Positions 51,685-59,925 of a stretch of DNA of 64,000 nucleotides are shown in pieces; positions within the stretch are counted from its first letter, which is position 1, and each line of letters begins with the position of its first letter. The position numbers were made by a program, and so were the translations under genes. The notes below the pieces were generated by a model. It saw only the letters and a program-made list of their open reading frames with translations, was not told the DNA's origin and did not search any database. Source of the stretch: an uncultured Bacteroides sp. (GTDB taxonomy: Bacteria; Bacteroidota; Bacteroidia; Bacteroidales; UBA932); NCBI GenBank assembly GCA_900543205.1, contig UQQM01000001.1, positions 48,803 to 112,802 of the forward strand, given 5' to 3'.

Positions 51685-53370
51685 ATGATGGGACGGTTTA
51701 TAAATTTTCTTGTAGTTTTGGGCCTGGCCTGCGCTTCGGCGCAGGCTCAGGATAAATCTGTGCCGGACTGGCCGGATTTCGGCCGTTACGAAGAATCCAA
51801 CGCCAGTGTCGGGACAGGCGTCAGGGTAGTGCTGATGGGCGACTCCATAACCGACAACTGGGCGAAGGAGGATCCCGCCTATTTCGAGAAGAACGGTTTC
51901 GTCTGCCGCGGCATTTCGGGGCAGACCGCAAGCCAGATGCTGTGCAGGTTCTCCCAGGACGTGCTCGCCCTCGAGCCGGAAGCCGTGGTGATCATGGCCG
52001 GGACAAACGACCTGTGCCAGCAGATGGCGGGCATGGCATATTATCCCGAAAGGAATGTGTTCGGCAACATCAAGGCGATGTGCGAACTCGCCCTGTCGGA
52101 GAATATCGACGTCCTGCTGTGCTCCGTGACCCCCGTAGCGCACTATATGCCCATACCGGAACTTGACGCCGCCTCGGAGATCAGAAAGTTGAACGAAAGG
52201 CTCAGGGCATACGCCGAAACCCGGGAGAATGTGACCTGGGTCGACTACCATACGCCGCTCGCCGCAGATGACGGAGGGCTGTCCCCTGCGGAGTCATACG
52301 ACGGGGTGCACCCCAAGATAAACGCATATTCCAGGATGGAGCGCATATTGAACGAGGCGCTCTCGGAGGTTCTCGGCGAGGACGGGTTCTATTCCATCCC
52401 TCAGGACGAAGCCGACAGAATGGCTGCGGAGCAGGATTCCGTGAGGAGGGCGAAGGGTCTGTTCATGAATTTCGACGAGGCTGTCGCGATGATGGACAGT
52501 CCGCGCAGTTTCACTGTCCCGCTATATGACGGGGATGCCCCGGGCAGTGAAGGTTGGACCCAGCCCGAAGTGACCGTCGAGTACATGTCCCCTTTCTGGA
52601 ATGAAATGAACACCTGTGTGTACAATGTCAGCAGGCCTTCGATGGAAGTCTGGCTTCCGTTCCCCGGCACCGCTACAGGCGCCGCAGTCGTGGTATGTCC
52701 AGGGGGCGGCTTCCAGGCCCTTTCCTACAGTAATGAGGGCCCTGCCGTCGCAGAGTGGCTTTCACGCCACGGCATCGCCGCCTTCGTGCTCAAGTACCGC
52801 ACCCCGTATACGGGTGACAATGTGGAGGATGTCCGCAGGATAGCCCTCAGCAACTATGGAGGCGAGCCGCGCACCGATGAAATCAAGGCCCTTGCCGCCG
52901 AGGCCGCCAAGGTCGCGGAGAGCCAGGGATATTCCGCCGACATGGCCGTTGCCGACGGTCGCCGGGCCATGGAGCTTATAAGGGAACGCGCCTCCGAATG
53001 GGGCGTGGACCCGGACAAGGTCGGGATGGTGGGTTTCTCGGCGGGCGGCGCATTGGTCAGCAGGATTGCTTTTGACCATACGGATGCCGACAGGCCCGAC
53101 TTCATAGGTCTGGTCTACGGCGCGATGTACGGCGACGTGGCTGTCCCGGAAGACGCCATGCCGCTGTTCATGGCGGCCACCCAGTACGAGATTCCCGGGC
53201 CGAACATCGGTATATATACCGAATGGTGCAAGGCGCGCAAGACCGCTGAAATCCATTCGTTCCCCAATGCCCGCCACGGCTTCGGCTACAGAGGCAACGG
53301 CTCTCCCGAGGATGAGTGGATAGAACTGTTCCGCAACTTTCTCAAGAATACCGGCATCATAGGCAATTGA
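51685..53370 (+). CDS. Two-domain esterase: SGNH hydrolase fused to alpha/beta hydrolase
   Basis: A 561-residue secreted protein with two complete esterase domains. Residues ~35-235 form an SGNH hydrolase (MGDSITDNW, RGISGQTAS, AGTNDLC, DGVHPKINAY). Residues ~300-555 form an alpha/beta hydrolase (VVVCPGGGFQALS oxyanion region, VGFSAGGALV nucleophile elbow, PNARHGFGYR His) of the acetyl-xylan-esterase-like type. Both triads look intact. A signal peptide ends near ASAQA. It lies 12 bases after DUF3823 and is part of the polysaccharide locus. Confidence 0.92.
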   Translation: MMGRFINFLVVLGLACASAQAQDKSVPDWPDFGRYEESNASVGTGVRVVLMGDSITDNWAKEDPAYFEKNGFVCRGISGQTASQMLCRFSQDVLALEPEAVVIMAGTNDLCQQMAGMAYYPERNVFGNIKAMCELALSENIDVLLCSVTPVAHYMPIPELDAASEIRKLNERLRAYAETRENVTWVDYHTPLAADDGGLSPAESYDGVHPKINAYSRMERILNEALSEVLGEDGFYSIPQDEADRMAAEQDSVRRAKGLFMNFDEAVAMMDSPRSFTVPLYDGDAPGSEGWTQPEVTVEYMSPFWNEMNTCVYNVSRPSMEVWLPFPGTATGAAVVVCPGGGFQALSYSNEGPAVAEWLSRHGIAAFVLKYRTPYTGDNVEDVRRIALSNYGGEPRTDEIKALAAEAAKVAESQGYSADMAVADGRRAMELIRERASEWGVDPDKVGMVGFSAGGALVSRIAFDHTDADRPDFIGLVYGAMYGDVAVPEDAMPLFMAATQYEIPGPNIGIYTEWCKARKTAEIHSFPNARHGFGYRGNGSPEDEWIELFRNFLKNTGIIGN

Positions 53371-53419
53371 CGACATTTTGCGTATATTGCGCCTTGATTT
53401 GATTTTAATCCGCACCGTT

Positions 53420-54145
53420 ATGGGAAAATACCTTTTACTGCTGGTTTCTCTCCTGCTGGGCCTGCCGGCTCTCGGGCAGGAGCGGCAGGTCTCCCCGGAA
53501 ATGAAATGCGAGGCGCCTGACGGAAGAGAAAGGCACACCGTGGCCGAAAAGATGTGCTACGACGCATACGTCGAGGCCAACAGGCATGTGGCCGCAGCCG
53601 ACGTGGTCTTCACCGGCGATTCGATCACACAGTTCTGGTACTCAGCCGATCCTGACTTCTTCGAGAGCAACGGCTTCATCTGCAGGGGTATAGCCGCACA
53701 GACCTCCCTGGGCGTGCTCGCGCGGTTCCGCCAGGATGTGGTGGCTCTGAATCCCAAGGTAGCAGTGATTCTCGCCGGAATCAACGACATAGCCGGCAAC
53801 GACGGAAAGATGGGCATGAACAACACTCTCGACAACCTTGCGGCCATGTGCGACATCGCCAGGGCCAACGGAATAGAGCCGCTGCTCTGCTCTCTCACTC
53901 CGTGCAGCCGTTTCTTCTGGGCTCCGGAGATGAAACCGGCGCCCGAGGTCGTGCGGATGAACGGCCTGATCAGGGCATACGCCGAAGAGGCCGGAGTGCG
54001 CTATGTCGACTATTGGTCGGAGATGGCCGGCCCGGAAGGCGGCATGAATCCGGGCTATTCGGAAGACGGCTGCCACCCCGTGGCGGCGGGCTACGCCGTC
54101 ATGGAGAAGGTGATAATGGACCATCTCTCCCGGATGCTCAAATGA
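53420..54145 (+). CDS. SGNH/GDSL hydrolase
   Basis: A 241-residue secreted esterase from ATG 53420 (MGKYLLLLVSLLLGLPALGQ is its signal peptide); the frame extends upstream but that part is not signal-like. SGNH blocks FTGDSITQFW, RGIAAQTSLG, LAGINDIAGND and DGCHPVAAGY are all present. It is a close paralogue of the frameshifted gene at 44920, sharing long identical stretches such as NLAAMCDIARANGI and RYVDYWSEMAGPEGGM. It ends the locus and is followed by a terminator. Confidence 0.92.
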   Translation: MGKYLLLLVSLLLGLPALGQERQVSPEMKCEAPDGRERHTVAEKMCYDAYVEANRHVAAADVVFTGDSITQFWYSADPDFFESNGFICRGIAAQTSLGVLARFRQDVVALNPKVAVILAGINDIAGNDGKMGMNNTLDNLAAMCDIARANGIEPLLCSLTPCSRFFWAPEMKPAPEVVRMNGLIRAYAEEAGVRYVDYWSEMAGPEGGMNPGYSEDGCHPVAAGYAVMEKVIMDHLSRMLK

Positions 54146-54146
54146 A

Positions 54147-54183
54147 AAAACGCCCTGCAGACATTCTGCGGGGCGTTTTCTTG
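54147..54183. terminator. Bidirectional terminator between the SGNH gene and tRNA-Ser
   Basis: AAAACGCCC-TGCAG pairs with CTGCG-GGGCGTTTT around an ACATT loop, with A-rich and T-rich flanks on both sides, so it can serve the plus-strand esterase gene and the minus-strand tRNA. Confidence 0.85.
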
Positions 54184-54192
54184 TTCTCCTGC

Positions 54193-54280
54193 GGAGAGGA
54201 CGAGATTCGAACTCGTGGTACGGTATAACCCGTACGCCGGTTTAGCAAACCGGTGGTTTCAGCCACTCACCCACCTCTCC
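54193..54280 (-). tRNA. tRNA-Ser (GCU anticodon)
   Basis: On the minus strand the 88-base gene starts GGAGAGG and ends CCTCTCC, with an anticodon loop TT-GCT-AA on a CCGGT/ACCGG stem, a long variable arm (GTACGGGTTATACCGTAC) and GTTCGAATC in the T loop. This is a class II tRNA reading AGC/AGU. The acceptor stem is perfectly paired. Confidence 0.97.
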
Positions 54281-54312
54281 AATCCTTCCCTTCTGGTTTC
54301 CAAACGGGAAGG

Positions 54313-54342
54313 CAAAGTTACAACAAAATCTTTGTTTTGCAA
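54313..54342 (-). promoter_or_regulatory. tRNA-Ser promoter
   Basis: On the minus strand TTG-N19-TAACTTTG fits the Bacteroidetes -33/-7 promoter. The leader before the tRNA contains a CCTTCCC/GGGAAGG hairpin (54284-54312). Confidence 0.75.
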
Positions 54343-54344
54343 TA

Positions 54345-55478
54345 CTATTCCCCGGTGAGTATCCGGAAAATCTTGTTGCTCACGTCGCTGTTCTCCTGGG
54401 TTCCGGTGAATTCTCCGGAGCGGGGGCCGTAGGCGAACAGGGGCACCATGACGGGAGAGTGTCCGGACGAGGCGAACGTCCCCGAAGCGTATCCGTCGGA
54501 AGGGTTGCAGTGTCCTAGCGTTACGGCTCCGGTCTCATGGTCGGCGCTGATGATCACGAGGGTGTGGCCGTCCTGCTCCGCGAAGCGTATTGCGGCCTCC
54601 ACCGCCTTGTCGAAGTCGAGCGTCTCGCGTACCATTCCCTTGAAGTTGTTGCCGTGCTCCTCCTTGTCGATTCGCGCGCCTTCGACCATCAGGAAGAAGC
54701 CTTTCCTGCCGCGCTCGGCGAGGTAGGATATCGCCATTTCGGTGGTGGCGGGGAGGTAGTCGCCGCGGTCTTCATACTGGACGCTTTCGGGCAGGTAGAG
54801 CAGCCTGTCGCTGTCTGCGATGTCCTCGTCGTCAGGAGAATAGACCACTTCGAATTCGGCTGAGATTGCATCGCGGGTCTTCAGCGACTGGTCCTGGAAG
54901 GTTTTCTGCGAGCCTGCGGAGGCGAAGGTCAGGCAGCTTTCCGCGAGATCCGCCCAGATTTCTGCGGTGGCGCCTCGGGCTCTCTGGTGGGCGAAGAAGG
55001 CAGCCGGAGTGGCTCCGTTGAGGTCGTCGGTGGAGAGCACCCCGCAGGCATAGCCCAGAGGGGCGAGCTTCTCGGGTAGGTTCATGATGGACACGGCGCT
55101 GGTGTCGACTCCGAGGTATCCGTTCTTCGTCTTCTGTCCGGTCGCGTAGGCGGTTCCCGATGCGGCGGAGTCGGTGGTGAAGTTGTCCGCCGACTGGGTG
55201 CGCACATAGCCCATGGTCTTGAGGTTGGTCATCGTGAGCTCTCCGCCGTTGGCGTACATCGCGGCGTTGACCGCGCCGGTGCCCATTCCGTCTCCGATGA
55301 GCAGGATGACGTTGCGCACCTTGGCCTTGCTTCCGTCATTCCTGAACGAGGGGGTGTAGGAACCCTGTTGCGTGACGTAGGTGTTGCCGGTGAAGGCTTT
55401 GATTTCGCGCTTGTCCTGGGCGTTTACGGCCAGGATGCCTGCCAGCAGCGCGATTAGCAGAAATGTGAATTTCTTCAT
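54345..55478 (-). CDS. Alkaline phosphatase
   Basis: A 377-residue periplasmic phosphomonoesterase with a signal peptide (FLLIALLAGILAVNAQ). The metal site LLIGDGMGTG and the nucleophile serine in TDSAASGTAYATG, then GYLGVD, are typical, as is the C-terminal SADHETGAVTLG with metal-binding Asp and His residues. It is 13 bases after the C69 dipeptidase gene on the same strand. Being rather short, it belongs to the compact PhoA-like group without extra domains. No Pho-box can be judged by eye. Confidence 0.94.
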   Translation of the reverse strand: MKKFTFLLIALLAGILAVNAQDKREIKAFTGNTYVTQQGSYTPSFRNDGSKAKVRNVILLIGDGMGTGAVNAAMYANGGELTMTNLKTMGYVRTQSADNFTTDSAASGTAYATGQKTKNGYLGVDTSAVSIMNLPEKLAPLGYACGVLSTDDLNGATPAAFFAHQRARGATAEIWADLAESCLTFASAGSQKTFQDQSLKTRDAISAEFEVVYSPDDEDIADSDRLLYLPESVQYEDRGDYLPATTEMAISYLAERGRKGFFLMVEGARIDKEEHGNNFKGMVRETLDFDKAVEAAIRFAEQDGHTLVIISADHETGAVTLGHCNPSDGYASGTFASSGHSPVMVPLFAYGPRSGEFTGTQENSDVSNKIFRILTGE

Positions 55479-55491
55479 GGCTGATATGAGG

Positions 55492-57186
55492 TTACTTTAC
55501 TTCCAGTATTTTTCCGTTGTCGTGGACCACGGCTTCTTTCCAGATGTCGGTGTAGCCGGGCTGTGTCAGCCCTTCGGGTATGCCTTCGGAATATTCCGAA
55601 TGCAGGAAGGAGCCGTCTTCGGCCTGGGCCTTGACGTTGCCGTCGATGAATTTCACGAGCAGCATCTCCTCGAGTGAGGTCCAGGCCTCGAACTGCCGCT
55701 GCGCCGTTGAGACGGAGAAATCCGTCAGCAGCTTCCTGGCCATGTCGGTCTTGCCGTTCTCCACGAGCAGGGCTGCGGCCTCATCGGTTTGCGGAACCAG
55801 GACCTCCATGTTCCGGAGTTCGAATTCGTCTGCGGCCTTCCTTACCACGGGGGCCATCTGGTCGTACATCCTGTAGCAGGCGTTGGCTATGCGGTTGCAC
55901 ATCCAGAACTGCGAGGTGGGGCTGTAGTGCAGCATGTCGCCGTTGCCGACTCTGAGGCATTCGGGAATTTCGGCGGTGCAGACGTAGACGGGGGTGAGAT
56001 ATGAGGTCGCGGCATCGTCGCAGCCGAACCAGATCAGAGCTCCGACCTCATCGGGCAGGTGGCCGCGCGACTGGGCGACGAACCAGAAACCTGTCTGCTG
56101 GGTCGCGATGGCGCGCTCGTTGGTGTAGGTCTTGCCTTCCCATTCGAACTCCATGGGCCTCCAGCGGTAGGGGAGTCCGTTTCCGCCTGCGCCGATGTCC
56201 TGGGTCATGTCCATGGGAGTCCCCTCGAAGTGGTCGCGCATCACGTCGGCCACGTCCTTCATGGTGATTTTGCGGGAGGGCTTCACGAACAGGGGCATCT
56301 CCCCGTCGAGGTCGTAGCCCATGGCGTATTCGAGCCATTCGGAGGCGGGGTGGGTGACTTCCCTGCCGTTCTTCTCGTAGGTGAAGCTGCCGTCGCAGAG
56401 TATGTTGAATGCGCTCCATGCCCGGGCGTCGCATCCTCTCGCGCCTCCGAAGGTCAGGGGGTTGTAGGCGTCGCGGAAGCTGAACTCGCTGTCCTTGCCG
56501 TCGAACCAGCCCTTTTCACGGGCGAAGCTGATCACGTCCGGCGCATAGAGGCAGTTCTCGGGGTCGTCGAGGGGGAAGGTGGTGATGCGCGCCTGGTTTG
56601 CGTGCGCGCAGATGTATCCGTCCGGAATCCTGCGGGCCACCCAGACTATGCCCTTGTTGCCGGGGCCCTTGCCCACGAGGTCCATTATCCAGGCCTCTTC
56701 TGTGTCGGCTATGGAGAAGGTCTCTCCGCTGGAGGGGTAGCCGTAGGTGTTGGCGAGTTCCACTATGGTCTCTATGGCTTCGCGTGCCGTTCTGGCGCGC
56801 TGCAGGGTCACGTAGATCAGCGAACCGTAGTCCATGATGCCTGCGGGGTCGGAAAGTTCCTCCGGGCCTCCCCAGGTGGTCTCCGCTATGATGAGCTGGT
56901 GCTCGTTCATGTTGCCCACGGTCTGGTATGTGACGGCCGCCTGGGCGATGCTTCCGAGCGGGCGCTGGGTGTCCCATTCGCGTATGCTCAGCATGCTTCC
57001 GGGGCCGAATGTGCCGGCGGGGGTGAAGTAGAGCTCGCCGTAGAGCGTATGGGAGTCGGCGGCATAGGAGATCATGCTTGAGCCGTCGGCGCTGGCTCCG
57101 GGAGTGACTATCACATTGGTGCAGGCGTCCGCGCGGTTCCCGGAAAGCAGGGCTGCGGCGACGAGCAGAGGCAGAATTTTTCTCAT
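55492..57186 (-). CDS. C69-family dipeptidase
   Basis: A 564-residue N-terminal-nucleophile hydrolase of the PepD/C69 family. The catalytic residue is expected at Cys22 (RADACTNVIVTPGASADGSS), exposed by signal-peptide removal. Downstream ISYAADSHTLYGEL, the TWGGPEEL block and the FSIADTEEAWIMDL region are family features. It probably trims short peptides in the periplasm and is co-transcribed with the alkaline phosphatase. The start region faces a divergent small secreted-protein gene. Confidence 0.93.
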   Translation of the reverse strand: MRKILPLLVAAALLSGNRADACTNVIVTPGASADGSSMISYAADSHTLYGELYFTPAGTFGPGSMLSIREWDTQRPLGSIAQAAVTYQTVGNMNEHQLIIAETTWGGPEELSDPAGIMDYGSLIYVTLQRARTAREAIETIVELANTYGYPSSGETFSIADTEEAWIMDLVGKGPGNKGIVWVARRIPDGYICAHANQARITTFPLDDPENCLYAPDVISFAREKGWFDGKDSEFSFRDAYNPLTFGGARGCDARAWSAFNILCDGSFTYEKNGREVTHPASEWLEYAMGYDLDGEMPLFVKPSRKITMKDVADVMRDHFEGTPMDMTQDIGAGGNGLPYRWRPMEFEWEGKTYTNERAIATQQTGFWFVAQSRGHLPDEVGALIWFGCDDAATSYLTPVYVCTAEIPECLRVGNGDMLHYSPTSQFWMCNRIANACYRMYDQMAPVVRKAADEFELRNMEVLVPQTDEAAALLVENGKTDMARKLLTDFSVSTAQRQFEAWTSLEEMLLVKFIDGNVKAQAEDGSFLHSEYSEGIPEGLTQPGYTDIWKEAVVHDNGKILEVK

Positions 57187-57202
57187 TTTATCTGATTTTG
57201 TT

Positions 57203-57210
57203 TAAATTTG
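57203..57210 (+). promoter_or_regulatory. -7 box before the small secreted protein and pheS
   Basis: TAAATTTG is an exact TAnnTTTG match, about 21 bases before ATG 57232, and lies in the divergent region facing the C69 gene. Confidence 0.45.
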
Positions 57211-57231
57211 CGGATTGTGAAGCACAAAGCT

Positions 57232-57633
57232 ATGAAATTTTTTGCTATTACCATCCTGATGCTTTTCCCTCTTTGCCTGAACGCGCAGCAGCCGATGTCG
57301 CAGGAAGAGCAGGAGAAGCAGTTCCGTGAGGCGCTCGACGTCCAGATCGAGGAATATACGAAGCTCCTCGACCTCGAGTACTGGCAGGTGTTCTATCTGG
57401 ATTCCATCATGACCCATGACTACGCGGCCATGCGCGAGGAGATTCAGGAGCTGTCCGCGGCCAAGGTGGGCAACGATGAGGCCTATATGCGCGTCCAGGA
57501 CAAGTGGATGGAGCAGATGTACCAGTCCTACAAGAAGGTATTCACCGAAGAACAGTGGAACAAGTATCTCAAGGCGGGAGCCCAGAGGGACAAGAGGAAC
57601 CGCGACAAGAGAGAAGCTAAAAGAATGCAGTAG
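57232..57633 (+). CDS. Small secreted helical protein, unknown function
   Basis: A 133-residue protein from ATG 57232 with a signal peptide (FFAITILMLFPLCLNAQ). The mature part is almost wholly helical and charged, with a FTEEQWNKYLKAG segment loosely recalling Spy/CpxP-type periplasmic chaperones, and a basic tail. The earlier in-frame TTG at 57208 overlaps the -7 box and is rejected. pheS starts only 3 bases after its stop, so the two are co-transcribed, although no functional link is evident. Confidence 0.8.
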   Translation: MKFFAITILMLFPLCLNAQQPMSQEEQEKQFREALDVQIEEYTKLLDLEYWQVFYLDSIMTHDYAAMREEIQELSAAKVGNDEAYMRVQDKWMEQMYQSYKKVFTEEQWNKYLKAGAQRDKRNRDKREAKRMQ

Positions 57634-57636
57634 ACC

Positions 57637-58674
57637 ATGAACAGAGAAGATATCGACAGAATATTCTCCGAACTCGGAGAGCTCAAGTGCCGCACGCAGA
57701 AGGAAGTTGAGGCGGCGAGGGTGCGTTTCCTCGGCAAGAAGGGTGAGGTGACGGCTCTTTTCGACGAGTTCCGCGATGTCAGCAAGGACATGAAGAAGGA
57801 GTTCGGACGTTCGCTCAACGAACTGAAGAAGGCCGTCCAGGACAAGTTGGAGGAGCTGCGCGGCTCGGTGGCCTCCGAGGAGACCGAAGCCGGCTCGTCC
57901 GCCGACCTTACGATGCCGGGCGACGATTTCGGCCTCGGCTCGCGCCACCCCGTGTCCATAGTCCGTCAGGAGATAGTCGAGATTTTCCGCAAGTTCGGCT
58001 ATGATGTGGCCGAGGGGCCGGAGATAGAGGACGACTACCACGTGTTCGGCGCCCTCAATTTCCCCGACAACCATCCCGCCCGCGACATGCAGGACACTTT
58101 CTTCGTGTCTGTGGGGCATCCCAACCCCCTGCTGCTCCGCACCCATACGTCCAGCGTGCAGGTGCGCACCATGGAGAAGATGAATGTGCCCATACGTGTC
58201 GTGTGCCCCGGACGCGTGTTCCGCAACGAGGCCATCAGCGCGCGAGCGCACTGCATCTTCCATCAGATTGAGGGTCTGTATATCGACGAGAGCGTGACCT
58301 TCGCCGACCTCCGCCAGGCGATTCTGCTTTTCGCCAGGGAGATGTTCGGCCCCGAGACTCAGATCCGCATGAGACCTTCCTATTTCCCGTTCACCGAGCC
58401 TTCGGCCGAAGTCGACGTGAGCTGCAACATCTGCCACGGCAAGGGCTGCAACATCTGCAAGGGCACCGGCTGGCTTGAGATTCTCGGTTGCGGCATGGTC
58501 GATCCGAACGTGCTTGAAGCCAGCGGCATAGATTCGAAGAAGTACAGCGGCTTCGCTTTCGGAATGGGCCTGGAGCGTATCGCGATGCTCAAGTGGAGGG
58601 TCAACGACCTGCGCCATTATTTCGAAAACGACCTGCGTTTCCTCAAGGAGTTCGAGTCCGCACCGGAAGTATAA
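57637..58674 (+). CDS. pheS: Phenylalanyl-tRNA synthetase alpha subunit
   Basis: PheS forms the catalytic half of the (alpha-beta)2 enzyme that charges tRNA-Phe. The 345-residue protein has the N-terminal coiled-coil tRNA-binding arm (1-85), then the class II core: VRQEIVEIFRKFGYDVAEGPE, the HTSSVQ segment, GRVFRNEAISARAH (motif 2), FPFTEPSAEVDV and GFAFGMGLERIAML (motif 3). A CxxC-rich insert (CNICHGKGCNICKG) is of a kind common in many PheS. A stem-loop terminator follows; pheT is not nearby. Confidence 0.97.
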   Translation: MNREDIDRIFSELGELKCRTQKEVEAARVRFLGKKGEVTALFDEFRDVSKDMKKEFGRSLNELKKAVQDKLEELRGSVASEETEAGSSADLTMPGDDFGLGSRHPVSIVRQEIVEIFRKFGYDVAEGPEIEDDYHVFGALNFPDNHPARDMQDTFFVSVGHPNPLLLRTHTSSVQVRTMEKMNVPIRVVCPGRVFRNEAISARAHCIFHQIEGLYIDESVTFADLRQAILLFAREMFGPETQIRMRPSYFPFTEPSAEVDVSCNICHGKGCNICKGTGWLEILGCGMVDPNVLEASGIDSKKYSGFAFGMGLERIAMLKWRVNDLRHYFENDLRFLKEFESAPEV

Positions 58675-58680
58675 TCCAAA

Positions 58681-58709
58681 GGGTCCCGCCGGATTGACGC
58701 GGCGGGCCC
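58681..58709 (+). terminator. Stem-loop after pheS
   Basis: GGG-t-CCCGCCG pairs with CGGCGGG-CCC around an 8-base loop: a very stable hairpin just after the pheS stop. It lacks a proper T-run (TGTGTTCTTG), so efficiency is uncertain. Confidence 0.6.
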
Positions 58710-58741
58710 TGTGTTCTTGAAACCACGTTAAAAACAAGAAA

Positions 58742-59437
58742 ATGTCAAAGTTCAGCACCAGATTCCTGGTGATGGCAGTCGTGTTCGCGGTCTGCCTCAT
58801 CACATCCAATTTCTTTGTTCCAAGAGTGTGGCAGGTCGGAAACCTGCCGCTCCAGCTGTCGGCGGCGGTAGTGCTGTTTCCGATTTCCTATGTGATCAAC
58901 GACTGTCTCACCGAAGTCTACGGCTACCGCAAGGCTAGGGCTGTGATATGGCTGGCTTTCGCGCTGAGCGCGTTCACGGCCCTGATGTCCGGCCTGGTCT
59001 GCCTTCTGCCCGAGCCTTTCGACGAGGGCTCGAAGCCCATGGCCACGAGCTTCGATTCGCTTTTTGCCATGGTTCCCCGCACCACGCTGGCCTCGCTTGC
59101 CGGCTTCATCAGCGGATCCACGGTCAACGCCTGGATTCTCAGCAGGATGAAGGTGGCGACCCGCGGCAGGTTCTTCGGGGTCAGGGCAGTGCTCTCCTCG
59201 GTCGGCGGCGAGCTGGTCGACTCCTGCATATTCTTTCCGGCCGTGTTCATAGGCATCATGCCCCTGGACGTGATTGCCGGAATGGTGTTCACCCAGGTGG
59301 TGGTCAAGACCCTCTATGAAATCGTGATTCTTCCTTTCACCTCGTGGTTCGTGAGGTATCTGAAAGCGAAGGAGGGCGTCGACACCTACGACAACGGTAT
59401 TTCCTATAATCCTTTCAAAATATCAGACATACAATGA
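58742..59437 (+). CDS. Queuosine precursor transporter (YhhQ/VUT family)
   Basis: A 231-residue inner-membrane protein with about six helices. Family marks are [12 protein letters not shown], the [21 protein letters not shown] motif, and [17 protein letters not shown]. YhhQ-family proteins import 7-deazaguanine precursors such as preQ0 and preQ1 (established in E. coli). The stop overlaps the queF start by 4 bases, which supports preQ0 import followed by reduction. Start ATG 58742 gives a compact N-terminus. Confidence 0.93.
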   Translation: MSKFSTRFLVMAVVFAVCLITSNFFVPRVWQVGNLPLQLSAAVVLFPISYVINDCLTEVYGYRKARAVIWLAFALSAFTALMSGLVCLLPEPFDEGSKPMATSFDSLFAMVPRTTLASLAGFISGSTVNAWILSRMKVATRGRFFGVRAVLSSVGGELVDSCIFFPAVFIGIMPLDVIAGMVFTQVVVKTLYEIVILPFTSWFVRYLKAKEGVDTYDNGISYNPFKISDIQ

Positions 59438-59892
59438 GCGACAGAAGCAATGAAGGTCTCCAGTCCCTGGGACGCAAGACCGTCTACAAGGATGACTATG
59501 CGCCGGAGGTCCTGGAGACCTTCGTGAACAAACATCCCGGCAACGACTATTGGGTACGCTTCAACTGCCCCGAATTCACTTCGCTCTGCCCTATCACCGG
59601 GCAGCCCGATTTTGCGGAGATCAGGATAAGCTATATACCGGACGTGAAGATGGTGGAGAGCAAGAGCCTGAAGCTCTATCTCTTCAGCTTCCGCAACCAC
59701 GGGGATTTCCACGAGGACTGCGTGAACACAATCATGAAGGACCTGATAGCCCTGATGGATCCGAAATACATAGAGGTGACGGGCCTTTTCACCCCGCGCG
59801 GGGGCATCTCCATCTATCCTTACGCCAACTACGGCCGTCCGGGCACGAAATACGAGGCCCTCGCGGAGAAGCGTTTCGCCGGGCACGAATAA
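59434..59892 (+). CDS. queF: preQ0 reductase QueF
   Basis: NADPH-dependent 7-cyano-7-deazaguanine reductase, making preQ1 for queuosine in tRNA. The 152-residue unimodular form has the catalytic Cys in [17 protein letters not shown], the QueF motif [24 protein letters not shown] with substrate-binding Glu, and a C-terminal [13 protein letters not shown]. It is coupled to the transporter gene upstream by an ATGA overlap. No queC, queD or queE is seen in the window. Confidence 0.96.
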   Translation: MSDRSNEGLQSLGRKTVYKDDYAPEVLETFVNKHPGNDYWVRFNCPEFTSLCPITGQPDFAEIRISYIPDVKMVESKSLKLYLFSFRNHGDFHEDCVNTIMKDLIALMDPKYIEVTGLFTPRGGISIYPYANYGRPGTKYEALAEKRFAGHE

Positions 59893-59925
59893 AATAGTAT
59901 ATTAGCGGAACAAATTGTTGAGAAT

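Noticed and set aside
57202-58809. 535-codon minus-strand open frame
   Set aside because: It covers pheS and the small secreted-protein gene antisense; leucine- and histidine-rich low-complexity translation typical of a shadow frame.
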